A stretch of 64,000 bases of DNA from DATFQI01 sp963831105 (GTDB lineage: Bacteria > Actinomycetota > Thermoleophilia > Solirubrobacterales > Solirubrobacteraceae), in contig CAWHOS010000003.1 in NCBI GenBank assembly GCA_963831105.1, positions 930,001-994,000 on the forward strand, given 5' to 3'. Below the pieces are notes generated by a model. The model saw only the letters and a program-made list of their open reading frames with translations. It did no database searches and was not told the origin of the DNA. Numbering within the stretch: position 1 is the stretch's first letter; every line of letters starts with the position of its first letter. Both the position numbers and the translations under genes were made by a program. Below, one piece after another: positions 34,333 through 43,300 of the stretch.

Positions 34333-35718
34333 ATGGCCCGCATGCTCTCGATCTCCCCGCTCTCCTCCGACGCCGCCGTCCTCCGCGAGTCGCTCGCCGG
34401 CGCCGTCGTGCTCCCTGATGACGCCGGCTGGGACGCCGCTCGTCAGGCCTGGAACCTCGCCGCCGACCAGCGCCCCGCCCTCGTGGCCCTCCCCGAGACC
34501 GCCGCCGACGTGCAGGCGCTCGTGGACTTCGCCCGCACCCGGGGCCTGCGCGTCGCGATGCAGGGCACGGGTCACAACGCGGTGCCGATGGGCCCGCTCG
34601 ACGACACCATGCTGATCAAGACCGAGCGCATGCGCGGCGTCGAGATCGACGAGCGCAACTGCATCGCCCGCGTCGAGGCCGGCGCCCTGTGGATCGACGT
34701 CACCGCCCCCGCCTCCGAGGCCGGCCTCGCCCCGCTGGCCGGCTCCTCGCCCGACGTCGGCGTCGTCGGCTACACGCTCGGCGGCGGCCTGAGCTGGCTC
34801 GGCCGCAAGTACGGCCTCGCCGCCAACCGCCTGCTCTCGGCCGAGCTGGTCACCGCCGACGGCCGGCTCGTGCACGCGTCGCGCCACGAGAACCCCGACC
34901 TCTTCTGGGCGCTGCGCGGCGGCGGCGGCAACTTCGGCGCGGTCGTCGCGATCGAGTTCGAGCTGATCCCGATGCGGCAGGTCCACGCCGGCATGATGCT
35001 CTTCCCGTGGGAGCGCGCCCGCGAGGTCATGCAGGCCTGGCGCGAGTGGACGGCCGCCGCGCCGGACTCCGTCACGACCTCGGCCCGCATCATGCAGCTC
35101 CCGCCGCTGCCCGAGCTGCCCGAGTTCCTGCGCGGCCGCGGCGTCGTGATCATCGACGGCGCCGTCGTGGAGGACGCGGACCGCGCCGCCGAGCTGCTCG
35201 CGCCGCTGCGCGCGCTCGGCCCGGAGATCGACACGTTCGCCGACATCCCGCCCGTCGGCCTGTCGCGGATCCACATGGACCCCGAGGAGCCGATGCCCGG
35301 CATCAGCGACTCGATGATGCTCGACGGCCTCAGCGCCGAGACGGTCGACCGGCTCGTCGACGCGGCCGGCCCGGGCTCGGGCTCGCCGCTGCTGATGGTC
35401 GAGCTGCGCCACCTCGGCGGCGCCCTCGGGCGCTACGCCGGCGGCGCGCTGTCGCGCCTCGACGGCGAGTACCTGTACTTCGCCGCCGGCATCCCGATGG
35501 ACCCGGCCGTGGTCGCGGCGCTCGAGGCGCACTTCGCGATCGTCGGCTCGGCCCTGGCGCCGCAGTCCAGCGGCCGCCACTACCTCAACTTCGCCGAGCG
35601 CAAGGTCGACCCCGTCGCCTTCTACGGCGAGGAGACCTACGCGCGGCTGCGCGCGGTCAAGGCCGAGGTCGACCCGCTGGAGATCTTCCGCGGCAACCAC
35701 GAGATCCCGGCCGCCTGA
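34333..35718 (+). CDS. FAD-linked oxidase (PCMH/BBE type)
   Basis: A 461-residue flavoprotein. The FAD-binding PCMH domain spans about 40-220: PALVALPETAADVQALVDFA, VAMQGTGHNAVPM (the His is the usual covalent FAD attachment site), and VVGYTLGGGLSWLGRKYGLA. The C-terminus HYLNFAERKVDPVAFYGEET and LEIFRGNHEIPAA matches berberine-bridge-like oxidases. No signal peptide. ATG 34333 is used; ATG 34342 is also possible. Substrate may be a sugar, alcohol or secondary metabolite. A terminator follows. Confidence 0.9.
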   Translation: MARMLSISPLSSDAAVLRESLAGAVVLPDDAGWDAARQAWNLAADQRPALVALPETAADVQALVDFARTRGLRVAMQGTGHNAVPMGPLDDTMLIKTERMRGVEIDERNCIARVEAGALWIDVTAPASEAGLAPLAGSSPDVGVVGYTLGGGLSWLGRKYGLAANRLLSAELVTADGRLVHASRHENPDLFWALRGGGGNFGAVVAIEFELIPMRQVHAGMMLFPWERAREVMQAWREWTAAAPDSVTTSARIMQLPPLPELPEFLRGRGVVIIDGAVVEDADRAAELLAPLRALGPEIDTFADIPPVGLSRIHMDPEEPMPGISDSMMLDGLSAETVDRLVDAAGPGSGSPLLMVELRHLGGALGRYAGGALSRLDGEYLYFAAGIPMDPAVVAALEAHFAIVGSALAPQSSGRHYLNFAERKVDPVAFYGEETYARLRAVKAEVDPLEIFRGNHEIPAA

Positions 35719-35734
35719 GAGAGGAGAGAGCGAA

Positions 35735-35764
35735 AGCCCCGCCCGCACGGATGCGGGCGGGGCT
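35735..35764. terminator. Bidirectional terminator between convergent genes
   Basis: Perfect 13-bp stem (35735-35747 with 35752-35764) and CGGA loop, between the FAD oxidase stop and the symporter stop. GAAAG on the left and CTCTC on the right give weak tails on either strand. Confidence 0.75.
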
Positions 35765-35772
35765 CTCAGGCG

Positions 35773-37413
35773 CTACTTCGGCAGCATCGTCGCCGCGGCG
35801 GCCGCGGCCGCACCGCGGCGGCGCGGGGCCCGGCGCGGGTCCGCGCCCTCGGAGCCGAGGCCGGTCTCCGAGCGCACCAGCAGCTCGTCGTAGGTGCGCT
35901 TCTCCTCGGTCGTCCTGGTGAGCATCGTCCCGATCCAGCAGCCGAGGAAGCCGATCGGGATCGTCACCAGGCCGGGGAACGTCAGCGACGACGGCGAGCC
36001 CTCGCTGTCCGGGCCCGGCCACACCGGCGGGCTCAGCAGGATCATCACGACCGACGCGATCACGCCGAAGGCGACGCCCGTGAGCGCGCCCGCGGTGTTG
36101 AAGCGCCGCCACGTGAGCGCCAGCAGCAGCGCCGGGAAGTTGGCGCTGGCCGCGAACACGAACGCCATGCTCACGAGCACCGTCACGTTGAAGCCGGAGC
36201 CGACGAGCAGCGTCGCCACGATCGCGAACGTCGCGAGGCCGACCGAGGCGATCCGCGCCACGCGCGTCTCGTCGATGTCCTCGCCGTTCTTGATCACGTT
36301 CGCGTAGACGTCGTGCGCGATCGTGCTCGCCGACGCGAGCACGAGCCCCGACACGACCGCCAGGATCGTCGCGAACGCCGCGGCCGAGAACAGCGCGAGC
36401 GCGATGTCGCCGCCCGCGGAGCCCTCGCCGCCGCCGAGGAACTGCGCCAGCAGCGGCGCCGCGAGGTTGCCTCCGTCGCCGACCGCCTCGGTCGCTCCGT
36501 CGCCCGTCATCAGCGCGCGGGCGCCGAAGCCGATGATCGTCACGATCAGCGTGAAGACGCCGATGAAGCCGATCGTCCACACGACCGACTGGCGGGCGGC
36601 CTTGCCGTCGGGCACGGTGAAGAACCGCATCAGGATGTGCGGCAGGCCGGCCGTGCCGAAGAAGATCGTCAGGCCCGTGGAGATCACCAGCACCGGGGAG
36701 GTCAGGAACAGGCCCGGGCCGAGGTACTTCTGCCCCTCGCCGGACTCGTTCGCGGCCTTGTCGAGCAGCTGCGACGGGCTGAAGCTGAACTTCGCCAGCA
36801 CCCAGGTCGCGATCACGACGCCCGCGATCATCAGCATCGCCGCCTTGATGATCTGGATCCACGTCGTGGCGAGCATGCCGCCGAAGACGATGTAGATCGT
36901 CATGAAGACGCCGCAGATCAGCACGGCGATCGCGAAGTCGATGCCCGCCAGCGCCTGCACGAGCGCGCCGGCGCCGACGAGCTGGGCGATCAGGTAGATG
37001 CCCGTCACGAGCAGCGACGTCGACGCCGCGGCGACGCGCGCGGGCTTCTCCTTCAGGCGGTAGGAGAGGACGTCGGCGAGCGTGAACTTGCCCGCGTTGC
37101 GCATGCGCTCGGCCAGCAGGTAGAGCACCACGATGAAGGACATGCAGGCCGCGAGGCCGATGATCCAGCCGTCGAAGCCGAACAGGAACATCAGGCCCGC
37201 GTAGCCCAGGAAGGTCGAGGCCGACAGGTAGTCGCCCGCGATCGCGAGGCCGTTCTTGCGGCCGCTGATGCCGCGGCCCGCGGTGTAGAACTCGGTCGTC
37301 GTCTTGGTGCGTGTGGCCGCCCAGCGGGTGATCAGCAGCGTGACCGCCAGCACGACGGCGAAGATGGCGACGGCGAGCCCGTTGAACTCGCCCGTGACGG
37401 CGAAGACGCTCAT
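35773..37413 (-). CDS. actP: Acetate/cation symporter ActP-like (SSS family)
   Basis: A 546-residue sodium:solute symporter with about 13 membrane spans. ActP-type features: TKTTTEFYTAGRGISGRKNG, LAIAGDYLSASTFLGYAGL in the sodium-site helices, GTAGLPHILMRFFTVPDGKA, and STIAHDVYANVI. The last 50 residues are a basic, Ala-rich cytoplasmic tail. It follows a DUF485 gene with a 4-base overlap, the same pairing as yjcH-actP, which supports uptake of acetate, propionate or related acids. Confidence 0.9.
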   Translation of the reverse strand: MSVFAVTGEFNGLAVAIFAVVLAVTLLITRWAATRTKTTTEFYTAGRGISGRKNGLAIAGDYLSASTFLGYAGLMFLFGFDGWIIGLAACMSFIVVLYLLAERMRNAGKFTLADVLSYRLKEKPARVAAASTSLLVTGIYLIAQLVGAGALVQALAGIDFAIAVLICGVFMTIYIVFGGMLATTWIQIIKAAMLMIAGVVIATWVLAKFSFSPSQLLDKAANESGEGQKYLGPGLFLTSPVLVISTGLTIFFGTAGLPHILMRFFTVPDGKAARQSVVWTIGFIGVFTLIVTIIGFGARALMTGDGATEAVGDGGNLAAPLLAQFLGGGEGSAGGDIALALFSAAAFATILAVVSGLVLASASTIAHDVYANVIKNGEDIDETRVARIASVGLATFAIVATLLVGSGFNVTVLVSMAFVFAASANFPALLLALTWRRFNTAGALTGVAFGVIASVVMILLSPPVWPGPDSEGSPSSLTFPGLVTIPIGFLGCWIGTMLTRTTEEKRTYDELLVRSETGLGSEGADPRRAPRRRGAAAAAAATMLPK

Positions 37414-37817
37414 CGCGCGAACCTCCCCGTCGGCTCGACCCGCTCACCGGCGTGCTCGAGCGCCGCGGCGGCCATCTCCTCCCACTGGTGGGCCTTGCGC
37501 GCGTACGCCCACGCCAGCACGAAGGTCAGCAGGATGAGCGCGGTGCCCGAGAGCAGCGCCCAGGTGATCGAGCCGATCGCCGGCTCTCCCATCGCCTCGG
37601 GCGCGAATCCGTAGAGGCCCATCACGAGGATCAGCGCGCCGGTCTGGATCGCCATCCCGGTCAACGTGAAGCGGCGGCGGCTGTGGTGCAGCCGCTCGAA
37701 CTCGGGCGTGGCGGCCAAGCGTGCCCAGTCGTGGGTCTCCCGGCCTTCTGCCGGTGCGGTCCCGCGCTCCCCTGATGGCGCGGTCGTGCCTCGACCCGTG
37801 GACGATGGTGCGGACAT
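37410..37817 (-). CDS. DUF485 membrane protein, ActP partner
   Basis: About 135 residues from ATG 37817, chosen for the GGAGGAG site 6 bases upstream. A disordered Ser/Thr/Gly-rich N-terminus precedes the DUF485 core: WARLAATPEFERLHHSRRRF, then two membrane spans (GALILVMGLYGF and ALLSGTALILLTFVLAWAYA). DUF485 proteins are coded directly before ActP-type symporters and are thought to assist them. Overlaps actP by ATGA. Confidence 0.88.
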   Translation of the reverse strand: MSAPSSTGRGTTAPSGERGTAPAEGRETHDWARLAATPEFERLHHSRRRFTLTGMAIQTGALILVMGLYGFAPEAMGEPAIGSITWALLSGTALILLTFVLAWAYARKAHQWEEMAAAALEHAGERVEPTGRFAR

Positions 37818-37863
37818 CAGCGTCTCCTCCCGTCGGGTTGAGTCCCTGTTCCCCGATCGGGCG

Positions 37864-37879
37864 CGTGCGCATTCGCACG
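37864..37879. promoter_or_regulatory. Inverted repeat in the divergent DUF485 / dioxygenase promoter region
   Basis: CGTGCG-CATT-CGCACG is a perfect 6-bp inverted repeat centred between the two divergent starts; AGCGCTCAGCGCT follows at 37889-37901. Either could bind a regulator of both genes. No specific regulator is indicated. Confidence 0.35.
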
Positions 37880-37920
37880 TTCTTAGAAAGCGCTCAGCGC
37901 TCTCATGCAGCATCGACCTC

Positions 37921-38640
37921 ATGACTCAGCGGATCAGCCGCCGGCAGGCGCTCGGCGCGCTCGGCACGGTCAGCCTCGGGGCGCTGCTCGGGGCGTGCGG
38001 GGACGGCGACGGCAAGGTCGCCACGACGGACGGCGGCAGCGCGACGGTTGAGCCCAAGACCTCGCAGGCCTCCTCGCTGGTCGAGAAGCTCGACGCGGCG
38101 GGCTCGTGCGCGCAGACGGCCGAGCAGACCGAGGGCCCGTACTACTTCGACGCGGACGCGGTCCGCTCCGACATCCGCGAGGACCGCGACGGCACCGTCC
38201 TGGAGCTCGCCCTGCGCGTGCGCGAGGCGGACGGCTGCACGCCGATCGAGAACGCGATCGTCGACATCTGGCACTGCGACGCGGGCGGCGTGTACTCCGG
38301 CTTCGCCGACGGCGAGGGCGAGCGCTTCCTGCGCGGCGCCCAGGCCACCAACGCGGACGGGATCGCGCGCTTCACGACGATCTACCCCGGCCACTACCAG
38401 GGCCGCACGGTCCACATCCATGTCAAGGTGCACCTCGACCGGCAGACCGTCCTCACCACGCAGCTGTACTTCGACGACGAGGTCTCGGACCGCGTGTTCT
38501 CGGGCGGCGGCTATCCCGGCGCCGCGGGCCGGCAGCGCAACGACTCCGACGGGATCTACGAGGAGACGCTCCTGCTCGCCCTGGAACGCTCCCGCCGCGG
38601 CTACATCGGCCTGAAGAACTTCGACGTCGCCCGCACATAA
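37921..38640 (+). CDS. Exported intradiol dioxygenase-like lipoprotein
   Basis: A 239-residue protein. The N-terminus combines a twin-arginine signal (ISRRQALGALGTVSLGALLG) with a lipobox-like Cys (LLGACGDG). The rest matches the intradiol ring-cleavage dioxygenase fold: TEGPYYFDADAVRSDI, ENAIVDIWHCDAGGVYSGF, and the iron ligands Tyr and two His in YPGHYQGRTVHIHVKVH. The fourth ligand is probably a Tyr of GPYYF. Placement outside the membrane is unusual for aromatic catabolism, and extracytoplasmic members are mostly uncharacterised. Confidence 0.88.
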   Translation: MTQRISRRQALGALGTVSLGALLGACGDGDGKVATTDGGSATVEPKTSQASSLVEKLDAAGSCAQTAEQTEGPYYFDADAVRSDIREDRDGTVLELALRVREADGCTPIENAIVDIWHCDAGGVYSGFADGEGERFLRGAQATNADGIARFTTIYPGHYQGRTVHIHVKVHLDRQTVLTTQLYFDDEVSDRVFSGGGYPGAAGRQRNDSDGIYEETLLLALERSRRGYIGLKNFDVART

Positions 38641-38656
38641 GGGGCCTGTCCCCTTA
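38638..38656 (+). terminator. Hairpin overlapping the dioxygenase stop codon
   Basis: TAAGGGG-CCTGT-CCCCTTA is a perfect 7-bp inverted repeat that includes the TAA stop. It is only 17 bases before the sigma factor gene, so it may separate the two units or modulate read-through. Confidence 0.5.
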
Positions 38657-38672
38657 GGTACGGTCTGTGGTC

Positions 38673-39758
38673 ATGGAGACGGCCACTCTGCTCGAGGCGG
38701 CGCGACGGGGCGACGAGGGCGCCTTCGAGCAGCTCCTCGAACCGCACCGGCGCGAGCTGCACGCCCACTGCTACCGGATGCTCGGCTCGCTCCACGACGC
38801 CGAGGACGCGCTGCAGGACGCGACGCTGCGCGCCTGGCGCGGGCTGCCCCGCTTCGACGGGCGCAGCTCGTTGCGCACCTGGCTGTACCGCATCGCCACC
38901 AACACCTCGCTGGACGTGATCGGCAAGCGCCCCGAGCGCACCTTGCCGATCGACCACGGTCCGCCGTCGGACCCGTTCGACGGGCCGGGCGAGCCGCTCG
39001 TCGAGACGGTGTGGATCGAGCCCTACCCCGACGAGCAGCTCGGGCTCGAGGACGGCTACGCCTCGCCCGACGCGCGCTACGAGGCGCGCGAGAGCGTCGA
39101 GCTCGCGTTCGTGGCGGCGGTCCAGCACCTGCCGGCGAACCAGCGCGCCGTGCTGATCATGCGCGAGGTGCTCGGGTTCTCGGCCAAGGAGGTCGCCGAG
39201 TCGCTCGACACCTCCGTCGCGTCGGTCAACTCGGCGATGCAGCGGGCGCGCAAGACGGTCGAGGAGAAGATGCCCGCGGAGAGCCAGCAGGCGACGCTGC
39301 GGGCGCTCGGCGACCGCAAGGTCGGGGAGATCGTCGACCGCTACATGACGGCGCTGGGCAACGCCGACGTCGACACGGTCGTCGGGATGCTCGCGGAGGA
39401 GGCGGCGTGGTCGATGCCGCCCGCCGCCACCTGGTACCGCGGCGAGCAGCTGACGGACTTCCTGCGCGTGGGGCCGCTTTCGGGCGCGTGGCGCTGGCGC
39501 CACCTGCCCGCGCACGTCAACGGCCAGGCCGCCGTCGGCGTCTACGCCTGGGACGAGGCGACGGGCACGCACCTGCCGTTCGCGCTCGACGTGCTGACCC
39601 TGCGCGGCGACCGGATCGCCGACGTGACCGCGTTCATCGTGCGCACGACCGACCTGCCGGACCGCGACGCCTTCCGGCGCTGGCCCGAGCAGCCGCTCGA
39701 CGAGCGGCGCGCCGAGCTGGTCTTCGCCCGCGCGGGGCTCCCAGCCTCCGTCGACTAG
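38673..39758 (+). CDS. ECF sigma factor with SnoaL-like tail (SigG/SigX5-like)
   Basis: A 361-residue sigma-70-type factor. Region 2 is at about 15-85 (AHCYRMLGSLHDAEDALQDA, WLYRIATNTSLDVI) and region 4 at about 145-200 (LPANQRAVLIMREVLGFSAK, VASVNSAMQRARKTV). A C-terminal SnoaL/NTF2-like domain (about 215-330) replaces the anti-sigma factor seen with other ECFs, as in SigG/SigJ groups, and may sense a ligand. ATG 38673 or GTG 38667 may be the start. It follows the dioxygenase gene closely and shares CTAG with the gene opposite. Confidence 0.93.
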   Translation: METATLLEAARRGDEGAFEQLLEPHRRELHAHCYRMLGSLHDAEDALQDATLRAWRGLPRFDGRSSLRTWLYRIATNTSLDVIGKRPERTLPIDHGPPSDPFDGPGEPLVETVWIEPYPDEQLGLEDGYASPDARYEARESVELAFVAAVQHLPANQRAVLIMREVLGFSAKEVAESLDTSVASVNSAMQRARKTVEEKMPAESQQATLRALGDRKVGEIVDRYMTALGNADVDTVVGMLAEEAAWSMPPAATWYRGEQLTDFLRVGPLSGAWRWRHLPAHVNGQAAVGVYAWDEATGTHLPFALDVLTLRGDRIADVTAFIVRTTDLPDRDAFRRWPEQPLDERRAELVFARAGLPASVD

Positions 39759-40315
39759 ACGCGCCTGAGCGCGTCGATGCGCTCGTAGCGCTCGGTGAAC
39801 TCGCGCAGGGCGCGGGCGGAGTCCCACGGCTCGATCTCCATGTCGAGCTCCTCGGCGCCGTCGAGCTCCGGCCAGTGCCACGTGACCTCGCTGAACGTGC
39901 GCCGCTCCGTCGCCAGCAGCGCCTTGTCGAGCGGCTTGACGCGCGCGGCGGCATCGGGCAGCGCGAAGCGCTCGGCGATCACGGCCTCGAGCCGCTTCTC
40001 GGCCACGCGGAACGCCGCGCCGAGCTCGCTGCGGTGCTTGAGCGGGTGCGGGAGGTCGCCGAGGTAGGCCTCGGCGGCGTCGTGCAGCAGCGCGGCCATC
40101 AGCTCGTCGGGCGTCGCGCCGCGCTCCTCCAGCAGGTCGCACACGATCGCCGAGTGCTGGGCGACCGAGTAGAAGGCCTTCGAGTGGCCGCCGAAGCGGC
40201 ACAGGTTCGACAGCGCACGGGCGATGTCGGCGGGGTCGATGTCCTCGGGCGCGGCGTCGAGGGGGTTGACCCGGCGGCCGGAGAGCGTCTGGATGAACGG
40301 GCCTGGCTCGAGCAC
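39755..40315 (-). CDS. HD-domain hydrolase (YfbR-like)
   Basis: A 186-residue HD phosphohydrolase. The metal site is visible as His in RFGGHSKAFYSVAQHSA, the HD pair in AALLHDAAEAYLGD, and a later Asp in KPLDKALLATE. This layout is that of YfbR-type 5'-deoxynucleotidases. It may hydrolyse nucleoside monophosphates. The region upstream of its start holds the hairpin at 40341-40377. Confidence 0.88.
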   Translation of the reverse strand: MLEPGPFIQTLSGRRVNPLDAAPEDIDPADIARALSNLCRFGGHSKAFYSVAQHSAIVCDLLEERGATPDELMAALLHDAAEAYLGDLPHPLKHRSELGAAFRVAEKRLEAVIAERFALPDAAARVKPLDKALLATERRTFSEVTWHWPELDGAEELDMEIEPWDSARALREFTERYERIDALRRV

Positions 40316-40340
40316 CCACGCATCGTAGGGAGGCGCCGAG

Positions 40341-40377
40341 CCCGGAGTTGTTCAGCCTGAGGCCGAACAACTCCGGG
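40341..40377. repeat. Hairpin of the GTTGTTC family, copy 2
   Basis: Arms 40341-40353 and 40365-40377 pair perfectly for 13 bp. Inside, GCC-TGA-GGC extends the stem after one A-C mismatch. The AGTTGTTCAG core and TGA loop equal those at 26282-26316. It lies 16 bases past the end of the carboxypeptidase gene and may terminate it. Confidence 0.7.
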
Positions 40378-40392
40378 GTCAGCGGGTTCAGC

Positions 40393-43300
40393 TCAGCGCT
40401 TGCCGGCCACGAGGGCCGTCTTGCCGAGCCGGAGCACGATCCGGCCCTGCAGCGCGCTGCTGCGGTAGCGGACCACCACGCGCTCCTTGCCGCGGAGGCG
40501 CTTGGCGGCCTTCAGCCGCACCGTCACCTTGCCGCGGCCGCTGCGCGTGGCCGTCTTGCGTGCGCCGGCCTGCCGGACCGACACGGTCGCCTTGGCGGAG
40601 GTGGCCTTGGGGATCACCTCGCAGACGATCGTGTTCGCCTTGCCCTTCTCGCAGTGCACCGTGAAGGACGGCATCGGACCGGTCGGACCGGTCGGGCCGG
40701 TCGGGCCGGTCGGACCCGTGGGGCCGGTCGGACCCGTCGGACCCGTGGGGCCGGTCGGACCCGTCGGACCCGTCGGGCCGGTCGGACCCGTCGGACCCGT
40801 GGGGCCGGTCGGACCCGTCGGGCCGGTCGGACCCTCCGACGCCGAGCTGACCGTCAGCGCATCCGACGTCGAGTCGGCGTCGCCCGCGCTGTTGGTCGCC
40901 GTGACGCGGCAGGCCACGTCACGTCCGATGTCGGCGGCCACCGGCACGTACGACGACCCGGTCGCACCGCCGATCGCGGTCCCGTCGCGGAGCCACGCGT
41001 AGGCGAGCTCCACGCCGTTGCCCGAGAACCCGGACGGCAGGCAGGTCAGCGTCTCGCCGACCACCGGCTTGCCCGAGACCGTCGTGACGCCCGTCGGCAG
41101 CGGCGCCTCCTCCATCGCCGACGCCGACCCGACCGTGATGGTCCGAGTGGACGTCGTGATGTTGCCGGCCTTGTCCTCGACGTCGACCGACAACGTCACC
41201 GTGTCGCCGATGTCGTCGGCGGACGGCTGCCAGCGCATCTGGAACGGGAAGGAGACCTTCCGCGCCACCTGCGTGCCGCCGACGCTGAGACGGACCTCCT
41301 TGAGGTCGCCTCGCTCGTCGAACGCCTCGACCTCGATCTCCACCGGGTCGGCGGCGTTGACCGTCGCCCCGTCGTCGGGCCGCAGCCACGTGACCGTCGG
41401 CGCGGCCTCGTCGGCCGAGCTCGGCAGCAGGTGGAGCATCATGCGGCGCACGAGCTCGTCCCGCTGGGCGGAGTCGACGACCTGCTCCAGGCCGAAGCCC
41501 ACGGCGACGGAGTCACGCGTGGTCACGATCGCACCGCCGGGGTTGCCGGTCGGGGCCGAGTAGTCGGCCTGGACGGCCTCCTGGCGGAACGGCCGCTGGA
41601 GCGTGTAACCGCTCATGTTCCGCAGGCGCGTCGGCGCCTTCGCGCGCGGCTCGGCCGCGCCCGTGGTCGCGTTCTGCGTCGGCTCCGCGGTCGCGCCGGA
41701 GCCGGCGGACGTGTCGAGCGCGATCGGCTGCATCCCTTCGAGGATGCCGCCCGTCGCCGGGTTCACCGTCGACGCGTTGTACGTCGTCGTGCCCACGCCA
41801 CCCTGCCGGACGCCGACGCCGAGCCACCACTGCGCCCAGTCGTTGGAGATGTCCAGCTCGCGGAAGAACGCCGTGTGCGGACGGTCGTCGTCACCTGCCT
41901 GATCGGGCGGGTACGTGAAGCCGTACACGGGCTCCTGCCACCAGGTGTAGTTGGAGTACGTGTTGAGGCCGGTGCTCGTCCCCAACTGCTGCTGCCAGCC
42001 GTTGCGCCCCGAGAAGACGACCTTGCCGCCCTCGTTCATGTAGTTGCGCAGCATCTGGGCGTTGCGCACGCTCTCGCGGACCAGGTGCTGCGAGCCCGTG
42101 AGTCCGAACGTGCCGTTGGTCCCGGGAGTGTTTCCGCGCCGGTAGTTGGTGTCGGTCACGCCCTCGCCGAGGGCCTGCGGGAGCAGGTCGTCGCCCGTGT
42201 AGTAGACGACCGCGTCGAAGTGCTCGAGGACGCCGAGGTCCGCGAGTTGCTTCGAGCCGGCGGCCCCGTTCGGGCCGGTCGGCGGGTCGTCGACGTCGTA
42301 GGTCTCGACGGTGTAGCCATTGGCCTGCAGCGCGGCCACGTGCTCGTCGAGGTACCGCGGAGCGGTGTCGTACGCCGTCTTGTTCGGTGACAGACCCTTG
42401 TAGTCCTCGGCCGCCACCACGAGCACCCGCTTCTGGCCGTTCGCCGGGCGCGTGGAGACCACGCGGTAGGAGAACCGCTGCTGCTGGGAGCCCGCGATCA
42501 CGCGGACGTTGACCACGTCGCCGGCCGCGAGCGGCCGGGGGTTCTGCTGGACCCCGGGCTGGACGAAGTCCGCCGGGATCTGCGCGCGGACTCGCTGGTA
42601 GTACTTGCCGCGCAGGTCGCCGAAGCGCTCACCGCCCTGCCACGGCGCCGCGCGCAGCGTGAGCGTGCGCGAGCCGCCGCCGGGACCGCTGGCCTGCACC
42701 ACGAAATCGACCGGGCCCAGCACCTTGCGGGTGTTCGCCTCGAGGATCTGGTCGGCCCCGTAGGACACGGAGAACCTGTTCGGCTCGATGTCCGGCGAGC
42801 CCTTGACCTGGTACTGGGTCTCGTCGTCCGTCGCGTTGCGCGGGCGGTCGGGCCGGTCGCGGTCGAGCGTGGTCGCCGCGACGTTGCGGGCGAAGTCGAG
42901 GTTCTTCTCGAACACCGCCTCGACCTTGCCCTCGTCGTCCGGGAACGTGAAGCCGGAGCCGCCGGAGCAGAACGTGCCGCCGGCCGCCGTCTCGCACTCG
43001 TCGAGCTCGGGCGTCCAGGACATCGACCCGTACTTGTTGTACGCGTGGTCGGTGGTCTCGCCGTTGGTGATGTAGAGGTCCGACGAGCGCTGCGAGATGT
43101 ACGGGTCGACCGCCGCGTCGCCGTCAGTGCCCGTGATCGCCTTGAACCACGGGTCGTCGTCGGCATAGACGTCGGTGATGTAGCCGAACGGGTACAGCAG
43201 CAGCTGCGCCGCCGAGTGATAGTTGATGACCGCTTCAGGGGTGATCTTGCGCAGCAGGCGGTCGTACGCCAGGTTCTCGGGCTCCGAGAACGGCGTAAGG

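Noticed and set aside
38601..40370. 589-residue minus-strand frame across the sigma factor and HD genes
   Set aside because: It is a shadow of a clear ECF sigma factor on the other strand and of the HD gene in another frame; no recognisable motif.
40675..40832. CRISPR-like array
   Set aside because: Units are contiguous 9-bp codon repeats in frame inside a protein gene, with no spacers.
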